DNA of 64,000 nt. It comes from JBNKFV01 sp050289485. GTDB taxonomy: Bacteria > Pseudomonadota > Gammaproteobacteria > Pseudomonadales > Cellvibrionaceae. The stretch is from NCBI GenBank assembly GCA_050289485.1, contig JBNKFV010000004.1, positions 1 to 64,000 of the forward strand, written 5' to 3'. Numbering within the stretch: position 1 is the stretch's first letter; each line of letters opens with the position of its first letter. The position numbers and the translations under genes were made by a program. Shown here piece by piece: positions 18,578 through 27,355 of the stretch. The notes under the pieces were generated by a model. That model saw only the letters and a list, made by a program, of their open reading frames with translations, searched no databases and was not told the origin of the DNA.

Positions 18578-19771
18578 ATGACCAGTGCGGAAAAACTACC
18601 AGTGAAAACCAAAGTACGCTTGAAGCGCTTGTTACCTGTTATTGTTGTAGGTGTTTTCGTTGGGTTAATTACCCTGTTTTCTGTATTCCGACCGAAATCA
18701 GAGTTCCGGCTTCCTGAACCTCCTCCTGCACTTTCTGTTGAAACAATAGTGCTTAAACCACAGAAATTTGATGTGCATATCAAAAGTTACGGCATGGTTT
18801 CTCCTCGCACGAAGAGCAGTATTGCAGCACAAGTGAGCGGAAAAATTATTGCGGTGAGCCCAGCTTTCAAGAAAGGAGCCTTATTTAATCAAGGCGATAA
18901 GTTATTGCAGATCGAAAAAGCCGATTTACAGGCCGACGTGGATATCGCGCAAGCTCAACTGATGGATGCTTTGCAAGCGTTGGAAACCGAAAAAGCGGAG
19001 GGTGAGCAGGCGTTAAAAAATTGGCGTTTGTCTGGCAATAAAGGCTCCGCGTCGAATTTGGTCTTGCGCAAACCACAGTTGCAGGCAGCGGAAGCCGCCG
19101 TATTAGCCGCTCAAGCAAGCCTTGAAAAAGCAAAGCTTAATCTTGCCCGAACCGAAATTTACGCGCCCTATGATGGCCGTGTATTAGATACGCATGTTGA
19201 TGTGGGGCAACTGGTTAGCAGTGGTACTGCCATAGCGGATATTTATTCCACAACCGTGATGGAAGTCAGGTTGCCTATACGTAATACAGATTTGCCCTAC
19301 TTAACATTGCCAGAACAATACGTTGACGGTGAACAGGTAACTCAAGACTTGCCTGAAGTGACACTCTCATCCGGCTTAAATCCGAATGATCAATGGAATG
19401 GCCATATTGTGCGTACCGAGGGTGAGGTCGATGCTGAGTCTCGTCAATTACACGTAGTGGCTGAAATCGTCGCAGGTGATGCCCACGTACCAGAAACGCG
19501 TATGAGGGTTGGCCAATATGTTATTGCAGATATTCAAGGTAAGCTGCTGGACAGCGCCATTGTTATTCCCGGCGATGCAATTTATCAAGGACGTTTTGCT
19601 TATGTGGTAGAGAATGCAAAGCTGCAACGTAAACAAATCGAAATTGGTTGGCAGGGCGAGGACAATGTTCTGATAAAGTCCGGCTTGAAAGAAAATGATG
19701 AGCTGGTATTAACTCCTTTAGGGCAGGTGAATTCTGGTACGCCCGTGATCGTGTCAGCCTCACGTTATTAG
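18578..19771 (+). CDS. RND efflux periplasmic adaptor (membrane fusion protein)
   Basis: Links the inner-membrane RND pump to an outer-membrane channel. The 397-aa protein has an N-terminal anchor helix (about residues 19-37), a lipoyl half-motif (SSIAAQVSGKIIAVSPAFKKGALFNQGDKLLQIE), an alpha-hairpin (about 110-190), the second lipoyl half (IYAPYDGRVLDTHVDVGQLVSSGTAI), and beta-barrel and membrane-proximal domains. It is divergent from AcrA/MexA and closer to the adaptors that pair with non-AcrB RND permeases. The RND gene follows after 55 bp. No TolC-like gene or regulator lies next to it, so the outer channel must be encoded elsewhere. Confidence 0.92.
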   Translation: MTSAEKLPVKTKVRLKRLLPVIVVGVFVGLITLFSVFRPKSEFRLPEPPPALSVETIVLKPQKFDVHIKSYGMVSPRTKSSIAAQVSGKIIAVSPAFKKGALFNQGDKLLQIEKADLQADVDIAQAQLMDALQALETEKAEGEQALKNWRLSGNKGSASNLVLRKPQLQAAEAAVLAAQASLEKAKLNLARTEIYAPYDGRVLDTHVDVGQLVSSGTAIADIYSTTVMEVRLPIRNTDLPYLTLPEQYVDGEQVTQDLPEVTLSSGLNPNDQWNGHIVRTEGEVDAESRQLHVVAEIVAGDAHVPETRMRVGQYVIADIQGKLLDSAIVIPGDAIYQGRFAYVVENAKLQRKQIEIGWQGEDNVLIKSGLKENDELVLTPLGQVNSGTPVIVSASRY

Positions 19772-19826
19772 CCCAGCAAGCATTATTGTCTGATTTCCAT
19801 ATCTACTAAATTGCCGAAGACTGCTT

Positions 19827-22800
19827 ATGATCTCCTGGTTTGCTAAAAACGATGTGGCGGCCAACTTGTTAATGGTCGCATTAATTCTGGGCGGTATTCT
19901 TGCCTTTAAATTCGGTGCGCGTATTGAAACCTTCCCTGCTACTGACCCAAATACAGTGTCGGTATCGGTAGCGCTGCGGGGCGCGACGCCGGAAGATATG
20001 GAGCAGGGTGTTGCTCAGCGCATAGAAGAATCAATAGCAGATTTGGAAGGTGTTGAAAAAATTACCAGCTCTTCATCGGAAGGGCGGACATCAGTTACTA
20101 TTGAAGTTGATGAAAGCTATGATCCACGTGACCTCCTGGCAGATATTAAAAGTCGCGTTGATAGCATTAATACCTTTCCCGTTGAGGCGGAAAAACCTGT
20201 AGTAAGCCTTGCTCAACGTGAGTTTTCGGTGATCAATGTGATCATCAATGGTGAAGCGGATGAAGACGAAGTACGTCGTTACGCTGAATCGGTAAAAGAA
20301 AATATACTCCGGCTGCCAAATATTACCCGCGCAGATCTCAGTTTTGCACCCAATTTTGAAATTGGTATTGAGATTTCTCAAGACCGTTTGCGTCAGTTTG
20401 GGTTAACACTCAACGACGTGGCCAAGGCTATCAATAGTAGCTCGCAGGATATCTCAGCAGGCAATCTTCGCAGTTCTGGTGGTGATGTGTTGCTGCGTTC
20501 GAAAGGCCAGGCTTACTACCAGCATGATTTTGAAAATATTGTTTTAAAAACCAATAAAGACGGTACATTTTTAACGTTGGGTGATTTGGCTAATGTTAAA
20601 GATGGTTTTGAAGAAGATAACGTGGTCGCTGACTTCGATGGCAATAATGCCATTATGATTCGCGTTTACCGAGTGGGTGATCAAAGCGCCATTGATGTTG
20701 CCAATGAGGTGAAAGACTACGTCAATCAAGCGCAAGCGAGCTTGCCGGCTGGTATGCGCCTGTTTTACTGGGATGATGACTCAGAAAGTCTGAAAGACCG
20801 CCTCAGTACACTAATTTGGAATATGATATCTGGTGGCATATTGGTATTTCTATTGCTGGCACTGTTTCTGCGGCCAGCGGTAGCGGCATGGGTGTTTGTG
20901 GGTATTCCTATTTCCTTTGTTGCATCATTTATGGTGCTCGTATCCTTGGGGGTTTCGGTTAATCTTATCAGCCTTTACGGTTTTATTTTGGTGCTTGGTC
21001 TAGTGGTGGATGATGCCATCGTTACCGGCGAAAGTATTTATGCTCATCAACGCACCGCAGTTACCGGGCTTGAAGCTGCTATTCAGGGAGCACAGCGGGT
21101 GGCGATACCGGTGACTTTCGGTGTGCTTACGACTATCTGCGCGTTTTTGCCTATGGTATTTTTGGAAGGTCGAATGGCCACCTTGATGGTTGCTATTCCT
21201 GCGGTAGCCATACCGGTACTGATTTTTTCATTAATTGAGTCAAAATTTGTACTGCCAGCACATCTTAAACATCTGAAACCGAAAAAGGAAAACGACATTA
21301 CCGGCTTTAGTCGTTGGCAAAATAGATTTGCCAATCGCTTCGAAAGCGCAGTGGTAAAATATTATCGCCCGATGCTTAACCGGGTGCTCGATTATCGGTA
21401 CAGTGTATTTTTAACGTTTGTGGGCATGCTGGTGCTGATGTTGGTATTGGTGACAAAGGGGTGGATTCAATATACAACTTTTCCGCGTATTCCAGCAGAT
21501 ACGATTCGCACCAGCTTGCAAATGCCTGTAGGAACTCCGTTTAACGTTACCGATAAACATGTGCAGCGTATTGCCGGCGAGATTGAGGCGCTGAGAACAA
21601 AATATACTAACGATGAGGGCGAGTCTGGTATTGCTCATGTAATGGCAATTACAGGAGGGAGAGGGGGCAATATCAATGAAGGAACTATTTATGTTGATAC
21701 CAATCCGGATGTTCTCGACCAGTTTGGTGTTTCTGCCTCATCGCTCACCAGGGAATGGCGGCAGCGTGTTGGCAATGTGTCCGGTGCTGAGTCACTCACA
21801 TTTCGAGCTGAGGCTTTTCGTTTTGGCGATCCTATCAATATTCAGCTCGCTGGCAATTCGTTCAAAGAGTTGGAAATGGTGGCTGATAAAGTCAAAGAAC
21901 ATTTGGCCACCTATCCCACGGTATTTGATATTGCGGATAGTATGTCCAGTGGTAAGGAAGAAATTCAAGTTGACCTGACCGAGCAAGGTTATCTGTTGGG
22001 ATTGCGTCGCTCAGAGGTCTTATCAACTATTTCAGCTGCGTTTCGCGGTGTACAGGCGCAACGTATTCAGCGAGGCAGAGATGATATTCGCGTGATTGTG
22101 CGGCTGCCATTACGTGAGCGTAGTAACTTAAATACGCTTAATGAACTATTGATCAGCACTCCAGAGGGTACACAAGTGCCTTTGGGGCAGGTGGCCAGGT
22201 TCAAAACTATTAAGGGGCCGTCGCAAATTACCCGTATTGATCGTTTGCGAGTATTGAGTGTAACAGCAGATTACAGTAAGGCTAATACCAATAGCATTTT
22301 ATTGAATGACAGTATTGAAAAATACATGGGTGAGCTACTGGCAGCATATCCTGGTATTACCTATTCATTAGAAGGTGAAGCCAAAGAGTCAAGAAAAACC
22401 GCTGCCAGTATGGAAGTTGGTGTTGTCGCTATGCTGTTTGCCATTTATTGCTTGCTAGCACTGCCATTAAAATCTTATACGCAGCCTCTGATTGTGATGT
22501 CGGTTATTCCGTTCAGCCTCATAGGTATGATCCTAGGGCACCTGATTATGGCTGAAAATATGACTTTTCAGAGTTATCTCGGTGTGATGGCGTTGATTGG
22601 TATTGTGATTAACGACAGTTTGGTGTTGGTTGATTTTGTTAATCAGGAGCGCAAACCGCAACATCAGGGGTTGCGTGAGGCCGTGCTTAATGCTGGCGTT
22701 GCCCGTTTCCGCGCAATCATGCTTACCTCGCTAACAACATTCATTGGTATATTCCCAATGATGATTGCCACCACCAAACAAGCGATGTTCTTGGTACCCA

Positions 22801-22949
22801 TGGCAATTTCACTGGGTTTTGGCGTTTTATTCGCGACGTTTATTACCCTGACACTGGTGCCAGTTGTCTTAATGATTTCTAATGATATCAAGCGATTCTT
22901 TCGGCGTGGTAACCAAGAAGAATCGCTTGCGATTAATCTGCCAAATTGA
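19827..22949 (+). CDS. RND-family efflux transporter permease
   Basis: Proton-driven inner-membrane exporter of 1040 aa, near the usual size for the family. It has twelve predicted membrane helices in the standard 1+5, 1+5 arrangement around two large periplasmic loops. Helix 4 contains the proton-relay aspartate pair in LGLVVDDAIVTGE (about residue 395). The matching helix in the second half (VMALIGIVINDSLVLVDFVNQ) has the usual asparagine/aspartate pattern. The start MISWFAKNDVAANLLM is typical of the subfamily that includes many uncharacterised marine pumps. The substrate cannot be predicted from sequence. It ends 19 bp before the convergent hemH. Confidence 0.94.
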   Translation: MISWFAKNDVAANLLMVALILGGILAFKFGARIETFPATDPNTVSVSVALRGATPEDMEQGVAQRIEESIADLEGVEKITSSSSEGRTSVTIEVDESYDPRDLLADIKSRVDSINTFPVEAEKPVVSLAQREFSVINVIINGEADEDEVRRYAESVKENILRLPNITRADLSFAPNFEIGIEISQDRLRQFGLTLNDVAKAINSSSQDISAGNLRSSGGDVLLRSKGQAYYQHDFENIVLKTNKDGTFLTLGDLANVKDGFEEDNVVADFDGNNAIMIRVYRVGDQSAIDVANEVKDYVNQAQASLPAGMRLFYWDDDSESLKDRLSTLIWNMISGGILVFLLLALFLRPAVAAWVFVGIPISFVASFMVLVSLGVSVNLISLYGFILVLGLVVDDAIVTGESIYAHQRTAVTGLEAAIQGAQRVAIPVTFGVLTTICAFLPMVFLEGRMATLMVAIPAVAIPVLIFSLIESKFVLPAHLKHLKPKKENDITGFSRWQNRFANRFESAVVKYYRPMLNRVLDYRYSVFLTFVGMLVLMLVLVTKGWIQYTTFPRIPADTIRTSLQMPVGTPFNVTDKHVQRIAGEIEALRTKYTNDEGESGIAHVMAITGGRGGNINEGTIYVDTNPDVLDQFGVSASSLTREWRQRVGNVSGAESLTFRAEAFRFGDPINIQLAGNSFKELEMVADKVKEHLATYPTVFDIADSMSSGKEEIQVDLTEQGYLLGLRRSEVLSTISAAFRGVQAQRIQRGRDDIRVIVRLPLRERSNLNTLNELLISTPEGTQVPLGQVARFKTIKGPSQITRIDRLRVLSVTADYSKANTNSILLNDSIEKYMGELLAAYPGITYSLEGEAKESRKTAASMEVGVVAMLFAIYCLLALPLKSYTQPLIVMSVIPFSLIGMILGHLIMAENMTFQSYLGVMALIGIVINDSLVLVDFVNQERKPQHQGLREAVLNAGVARFRAIMLTSLTTFIGIFPMMIATTKQAMFLVPMAISLGFGVLFATFITLTLVPVVLMISNDIKRFFRRGNQEESLAINLPN

Positions 22950-22968
22950 TGGGGTTAACGTACCGGCG

Positions 22969-24051
22969 CTATTGTTTGGCGCCCATGCTGATGGCCAAGT
23001 CGTATTGTTCTGCTGTAGAGACTGCTTTTATCGGCCAGCCATTTAGGTTGTCGCGGATTATATTTGCCAGGGCATTAATGTGGTGTTCTTCTGCGTTGAG
23101 TGCTGGTATGTATTGAAAAAACTCGCCGCCATTATTCATAAAGTAGTGACGGTTCTCCTGTGCAATTTCTTCCAGTGTTTCCAAGCAATCCGCAGCAAAA
23201 CCCGGGCAAAAAACCTGTACAGATTTTACGCCTTTTTCAGGCAGCTGCTTGAGCGTTTCATCCGTGTAGGGCTGTAGCCATGGCTCTCTGCCAAAACGCG
23301 ATTGGAAGGTGGTGATGCACTCCGATTCGTTGAGTGATAAGGCCTCGGCAATGAGTCTGGAGGTTTTATGGCACTCACAAAAGTACGGGTCACCTTCATG
23401 CAGGTATCGCAGTGGTACGCCATGATAGGACAGTATGAGTAGGTCTGCTTTGCCGTGTGTACCTTGAAAACGTTTTATCTGCTCTACGCAGGCGCGAATA
23501 TAGTCTGGATTGTCGTGATAATGGCTGATAAAGCGCAGTTCTGGCAGCCAGCGGCGGTGGGTGAAATCGTTGGCGATGGCATCGAAGGTTGAGCCCGACG
23601 TGCTGGCTGAGTACTGGGGATATAAAGGTAATATCAGCAGGCGGGTTACTCCAGCATCCAGCATTTTTTGAATTTTTTCGCCAATGTTGTGGCTGCCATA
23701 GCGCATGGCAAAATCGACGATAATATCGTCGCCATTGCGGGTCAGTTTTTCACGCAGTGCTTCTGTTTGCTCAATCGTATGCAGCAGCAGGGGAGAACCT
23801 TTGTCTGTCCAAACAGCTCGATAGGCTTTGGCCGAGCGGCGTGGGCGAATACGTAGAATAATGCCGTGGAGAATAACATACCAAAGAGGGCGAGATACTT
23901 CGACCACTCTGGGATCGGCAAGAAATTCGGCTAGATAACGTTTTAAGGCACTTGGCGTAGGTGCATCAGGCGTTCCCAGGTTGGTAATGAGTACGCCGGT
24001 TCGTTGTGCGCGACCGTGGCGGTAATACTTGTTGCCGATAAATGTTGTCAT
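22969..24051 (-). CDS. hemH: Ferrochelatase HemH
   Basis: Inserts Fe2+ into protoporphyrin IX in the last step of heme b synthesis. The 360-aa protein shows GVLITNLGTPDAP at the N-terminus, the FLADPRVV segment, LPLYPQYSASTSGST in the central part, and the signature LLILSYHGVPLRY with the catalytic histidine. The later CPGFAADCLETLEEI motif carries the second conserved acidic residue. The length is typical of proteobacterial soluble enzymes. It is a single-gene unit: downstream is the convergent RND gene, and upstream lies an imperfect palindrome (24104-24139) that could be an operator. Confidence 0.97.
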   Translation of the reverse strand: MTTFIGNKYYRHGRAQRTGVLITNLGTPDAPTPSALKRYLAEFLADPRVVEVSRPLWYVILHGIILRIRPRRSAKAYRAVWTDKGSPLLLHTIEQTEALREKLTRNGDDIIVDFAMRYGSHNIGEKIQKMLDAGVTRLLILPLYPQYSASTSGSTFDAIANDFTHRRWLPELRFISHYHDNPDYIRACVEQIKRFQGTHGKADLLILSYHGVPLRYLHEGDPYFCECHKTSRLIAEALSLNESECITTFQSRFGREPWLQPYTDETLKQLPEKGVKSVQVFCPGFAADCLETLEEIAQENRHYFMNNGGEFFQYIPALNAEEHHINALANIIRDNLNGWPIKAVSTAEQYDLAISMGAKQ

Positions 24052-24103
24052 GGATTTTTCAATTAATGGCTAAGTCATAATGTTGTTATGGGCTAGGTGA
24101 TAG

Positions 24104-24139
24104 TGAACACATCACCACGTAAATACGTAGTGTGGTTCA
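24104..24139. promoter_or_regulatory. Imperfect 36-nt palindrome upstream of hemH
   Basis: TGAAC at one end and GTTCA at the other frame an inner ACGTA-AA-TACGT core with partly matching arms between. It lies about 53-88 nt upstream of the hemH ATG, a usual promoter or operator position. I do not recognise a specific regulator site. Confidence 0.3.
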
Positions 24140-24204
24140 TTTAGATCACGTGAGCGAATTATAGGTAAGTTTTCTGTTAGACAACAGGCAAGTAGCTCAG
24201 AATT

Positions 24205-24232
24205 AAAAAAACCGGCTATGCCGGCTTTTTTT
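24205..24232 (-). terminator. Intrinsic terminator after hpf
   Basis: CCGGC-TAT-GCCGG hairpin with an A run (24205-24211) on one side and a T run (24226-24232) on the other, so it works on either strand. It lies just after the hpf stop on the minus strand and separates hpf from hemH. Confidence 0.85.
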
Positions 24233-24250
24233 GCTGCGATGGATCGGGGC

Positions 24251-24610
24251 TTACTCGTCGAGAGTATCGGCTTCAACCTCACTGTCGTTTAGATTTTTAA
24301 CACTGGTACGAGTAAATTTTTGCGCAGAACACTGTTTAACTTTGCGTTCGGCTACCTGGAAAGCATCTCTTACGGCAGTGTGAATGGATGCATCGTCCTG
24401 GTGAATTACAATGGGTTTACCTTTCAGATCAATTTCAATTGATGCTCGGTAGAGCTTGCCTTTGTGCTTGTGATTGTGAGGGGCGTCAAGAACAACACGG
24501 CTGTGAATAATGTTGTCGTTAAAGCGAGATAGCTTGGCAAGCTTTTTCTGAATGGTGCTGGTGAGCGCAGGTGATTGATCGATATCGCGGTAAACTACGT
24601 TTGCTGACAT
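24251..24610 (-). CDS. Ribosome hibernation / translation-inhibitor family protein (HPF/RaiA-like)
   Basis: Binds the 30S decoding region to stall ribosomes in slow growth. The 119-aa short form has the beta-alpha-beta-beta-beta-alpha order: MSANVVYRDIDQSPALTS, helix TIQKKLAKLSRF, strands HSRVVLDAP and YRASIEIDLKGKPIVIHQDD, and helix HTAVRDAFQVAERKVKQ. I chose the ATG at 24610 because AAGGAGG lies 7 nt before it; the upstream TTG at 24616 would be one base from that site. It stands alone between its own terminator and a 300-bp gap rather than next to rpoN, so I cannot say whether it acts as HPF or YfiA. Confidence 0.88.
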   Translation of the reverse strand: MSANVVYRDIDQSPALTSTIQKKLAKLSRFNDNIIHSRVVLDAPHNHKHKGKLYRASIEIDLKGKPIVIHQDDASIHTAVRDAFQVAERKVKQCSAQKFTRTSVKNLNDSEVEADTLDE

Positions 24611-24916
24611 TGGCAAACCTCCTTGCCTGAGTTGTACTCTATCCCCGCACGTTACTGGTGCGGTAGATGGTTGAATCTCTGGTTTCGGGGGCGCCCTTAG
24701 TAGCTATATTGCGACGACTGGAGAAATTTGCAAGGGTTTTTTTGTTTGAATTTGCGATGAGTCAAGCTTTGTCTAAAAAGCCATATCGTTGCGTATAAAA
24801 GCTATAAGAAATGCTGTTTTTTTATACGAAGCGATGCTTGGAAGAGGGGACGAAGAAAATCAAGGGCCGCCAACAATGCACAGCTAGCCCTCGTATTTGT
24901 ATTGGCTGTAAAGAGA
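24611..24916. other. Intergenic gap between pdxJ and hpf
   Basis: About 300 bp without a credible gene. It should hold the hpf promoter: TTGCAA (24728-24733) and a poor -10 (AATATA on the minus strand, RC of 24705-24710) have a 17-nt spacing, but the match is weak. I see no terminator immediately after pdxJ and no repeat. Confidence 0.4.
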
Positions 24917-25672
24917 TTAACGACAAATAGCCAGGTAACCTTTGACGGCAGTTGCCATGCCTTGATGCAAAGCATCGACGGTAAGCGCGTGGCCAATAGA
25001 CACTTCCAACAAGCCGGGTACTTGGCAAAACCGAGGTAAATTTTGTTGATTCAGGTCGTGCCCGGCATTCACACCCAGGCCTATTTGTGTGGCAAATGCA
25101 CCGGCTTCTTCATAGCGGCGGGTTAACTCGGCCAGCGCGTCGCTCTTCTGCAGAAAGGCTTCAGCGTAGGGCCCGGTGTACAATTCGATACGGTCAGCAC
25201 CGATATCTTTGGCCAGTTGTATTTGAGCGAGGTCGGGGTCCATAAACAGGCTAACGCGAATACCTAATGCCTGCAGACGATCAATAATAGGCTTTAGCTG
25301 GTCGCCCGTTTGGGTTAAATCAAAACCGTGGTCAGAGGTAAGCTGTGACTGGTTGTCGGGTACCAAGGTGCATTGGTCTGGCTTGGTGTCTTCGACAAGC
25401 GCCATAAAGCCTGGGTAGCTGCCTAAAGCGCCCTCAAACGGGTTGCCTTCAATATTGAACTCAATGCCACTGTGCTGTTTGCACAGCTCACTTAACTCAT
25501 GCACGTCGGCAGGGCGAATGTGACGTTGATCTGGGCGAGGGTGCACGGTTATGCCCTGTACACCACATTGAATACAAAGCTCGGCAAACTGCTTTACATT
25601 GGGATAGTTGCCTTCTCTGGAATTACGAATTAAGGCGATTTTATTCAGATTAACGCTGAGGGCGACGGCCAT
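24917..25672 (-). CDS. pdxJ: Pyridoxine 5'-phosphate synthase PdxJ
   Basis: Condenses 1-deoxyxylulose 5-phosphate with 3-amino-2-oxopropyl phosphate to make PNP in vitamin B6 synthesis. The 251-aa TIM barrel shows SVNLNKIALIRNSRE at the N-terminus (conserved N and H/R positions), GITVHPRPDQRHI, FNIEGNPFE, CTLVPDNQSQLTSDHG, VSLFMDPDLAQI, RIELYTGPYAEAF, and the C-terminal phosphate site GLGVNAGHDLNQQN followed by EVSIGHAL. It lies 32 bp after the cyclophilin gene on the same strand, at the 3' end of a five-gene run. Confidence 0.97.
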   Translation of the reverse strand: MAVALSVNLNKIALIRNSREGNYPNVKQFAELCIQCGVQGITVHPRPDQRHIRPADVHELSELCKQHSGIEFNIEGNPFEGALGSYPGFMALVEDTKPDQCTLVPDNQSQLTSDHGFDLTQTGDQLKPIIDRLQALGIRVSLFMDPDLAQIQLAKDIGADRIELYTGPYAEAFLQKSDALAELTRRYEEAGAFATQIGLGVNAGHDLNQQNLPRFCQVPGLLEVSIGHALTVDALHQGMATAVKGYLAICR

Positions 25673-25704
25673 GGTGAGTCTCTCGCTGCTTGTAGGCGGT
25701 TTTA

Positions 25705-26280
25705 TTACAGTTGGCTGGGGGTTAGGCGTGTGGCTTTGAGAATGCGCACAGGTACATTGGGTGCGTTGGGGTAAGCCTTGTAAAGGCCGGTTTCTTCTTC
25801 ACTGATGGCTATTACAACATCCATACCACTAACGACCTTGCCAAATACCGTGTAGCCAGCTTTGTCTTTTTTGGGATTCAGGTGCGTGTTGTCAGCAATA
25901 TTGATATAAAACTGCGACGTTGCGCTGTCTGGATCGGGTAAACGGGCCATTGCCACTGTGCCAGGCTTATTGAGTAAGCCATTGGCTGATTCGTTGACGA
26001 TAGGTTCACCGGGCTCTTTGTCGGTAAAGTCGAAGCGTTTACCGCCCGTTTGTACCATGAAGTTAGGTACCACCCGGTGAAAAATCAGGCCGTCGTAAAA
26101 ACCTTTATCGACGTAGGCCAAAAAGTTTTCCACCGTGACTGGGGAGAGCGCCGGAAACAGCTCTATTTCAATATTACCCAGGTCGGTTTTTAGCAGAACC
26201 TTGGGTTCGGCAGCCTGCACACAGGTATACGTTAGCGCCAGGCACAGGCTGCACAGAAGTTTGATAAAGCTTTTGATCAT
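25705..26280 (-). CDS. ppiA: Periplasmic peptidyl-prolyl cis-trans isomerase, cyclophilin type
   Basis: Catalyses prolyl isomerisation during folding of exported proteins. The 191-aa product has a signal peptide (about residues 1-23, ending CVQAAEP) and a complete cyclophilin domain: GNIEIELFPALSPVTVENFLAYV, the catalytic-arginine motif YDGLIFHRVVPNFMVQTGG, the proximal SATSQFYINI and GYTVFGKVVSGMDVV. It matches PpiA-type periplasmic enzymes in size. The run of 19-bp repeats lies just upstream of its start. Confidence 0.93.
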   Translation of the reverse strand: MIKSFIKLLCSLCLALTYTCVQAAEPKVLLKTDLGNIEIELFPALSPVTVENFLAYVDKGFYDGLIFHRVVPNFMVQTGGKRFDFTDKEPGEPIVNESANGLLNKPGTVAMARLPDPDSATSQFYINIADNTHLNPKKDKAGYTVFGKVVSGMDVVIAISEEETGLYKAYPNAPNVPVRILKATRLTPSQL

Positions 26281-26281
26281 A

Positions 26282-26338
26282 TACCCAGTTAGCCCATTCT
26301 TACCCAGTTAGCCCATTCTTACCTAGTTAGCCCACTCT
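26282..26338. repeat. Three tandem 19-bp repeats
   Basis: TACCCAGTTAGCCCATTCT occurs at 26282-26300 and 26301-26319, and with two changes at 26320-26338. The last copy carries the stop codon and final residues of the SH3 membrane protein. Copies 1 and 2 fall in the ppiA leader. One changed base (T for C at 26324) makes TAG in the coding copy where the others read TGG on the minus strand. Confidence 0.95.
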
Positions 26339-27009
26339 GAATATTTTTTCTTGGGTCTGAGTGCTGGAATAATCAGGGTTAGCAGTACTCCCAGCCCCAC
26401 GGCACCGGCACCATACATAAACCAGCTGCGGCGATCGTCATTGCGTAAACGGTTGTTTTCGCTCACTTTAACATCGAGCTCTGTTTGCAGCAGTTCATAT
26501 TTTTTCATGAAGTCCTGATGCCGTTGATGTAGCGACACTGCATCGCCGGAGATTTTTTTCAGCTCCTCCAGCTCCTGTGTGGTGGCGTCTAACTTTTGCT
26601 GAGTATCTTGCAGCGCAGTAGAGAGTTCTTGATTTTTGGCTTCTTCATTTTGCAGTGCAGTTTTGGCATCGGCGTACTGGTCGTTTCGCTCTGCCAGGCG
26701 CCTGCTAACGTCGGCAAGTTTTAGCTCGGCAGTGGGCTCTTTTACAATGTATTGGCTGCGCATCCAGCCGGAGAGGTCGCCAGCTTCAACTTGGCTCCAT
26801 TCGCCGTCTTCAGACTCACTGATGATATTGAGTTTGGTACTGCTTCTGAGCACTTTATGAATTTTGTACTGATTGCCCTGGCCCGCGCGTAGAGGCACAT
26901 AGAGTTCATCGGCAATATAGCCTGTTGTGGCCAGCAGTGGCGCACTTACTGCGGCTAACAGAAGAGCCATAAAGATAGGGATAATTTTTTTAATCACGTA
27001 ATAATCCAT
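26323..27009 (-). CDS. SH3-domain, coiled-coil membrane protein (YgiM/TIGR04211-like)
   Basis: Predicted inner-membrane protein whose periplasmic part carries a bacterial SH3 domain, possibly for peptidoglycan binding. The 228-aa product has a signal/anchor (about residues 9-28), an SH3 domain (about 30-95; ELYVPLRAGQGNQYKIHKVLRSSTKL, GEWSQVEAGDLSGWM), a coiled coil (about 100-190, ending in KYELLQTELDVKVSENNRL), one membrane helix (about 200-220) and the tail RPKKKYSEWAN. This is the YgiM layout. The ribosome site before ATG 27009 is weak; the GTG five codons later is an alternative start. It sits between yciI and ppiA. Confidence 0.87.
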   Translation of the reverse strand: MDYYVIKKIIPIFMALLLAAVSAPLLATTGYIADELYVPLRAGQGNQYKIHKVLRSSTKLNIISESEDGEWSQVEAGDLSGWMRSQYIVKEPTAELKLADVSRRLAERNDQYADAKTALQNEEAKNQELSTALQDTQQKLDATTQELEELKKISGDAVSLHQRHQDFMKKYELLQTELDVKVSENNRLRNDDRRSWFMYGAGAVGLGVLLTLIIPALRPKKKYSEWAN

Positions 27010-27018
27010 TATTCGATT

Positions 27019-27318
27019 TTAAGGTAAAACATGTTTGAACGGTTTAACGGTAACGCTCTTATATACACCGTGAGCCACAAAAGGTTCATCATCTGCCCAT
27101 TGTTGCGCATCAGCAAGCGATGGGAATTCGGCTATCACAATGCTGCCGCTGAAGCCCGCCGGGCCTGGATCTTCGCTGTCGATAGCAGGGGTAGGCCCAG
27201 CGATAATCAGGCGACCCTCGTTTTTCAAGGCCTCAAGCCGGGCCAGGTGGGCAGGCCGGTTGGCGAGGCGCTGCTCCAGAGAATTGGGGACATCTTCACA
27301 GATAAATACATACAGCAT
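27019..27318 (-). CDS. yciI: YciI family protein
   Basis: Small ferredoxin-fold protein of the YCII domain family with conserved His and Asp near the presumed active site; its biochemical role is unsettled. The 99-aa product shows MLYVFICEDVPNSLEQRLANRPAHLARL at the N-terminus (split here by the conserved R..HL motif) and IAGPTPAIDSEDPGPAGFSGS and FPSLADAQQWADDEPF further on, all classical. I chose the ATG at 27318 (AAGGAA 6 nt upstream) over a longer form from 27372. It lies 37 bp after the VC0807-type gene and 9 bp before the SH3 protein gene. Confidence 0.92.
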   Translation of the reverse strand: MLYVFICEDVPNSLEQRLANRPAHLARLEALKNEGRLIIAGPTPAIDSEDPGPAGFSGSIVIAEFPSLADAQQWADDEPFVAHGVYKSVTVKPFKHVLP

Positions 27319-27355
27319 GGTGATTCCTTGTGTTCGGTTTACGAGTTGGCAGGCG

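Noticed and set aside
26282..26338. Tandem repeats considered as a CRISPR array
   Set aside because: Copies are directly adjacent with no spacers and no cas genes are nearby.
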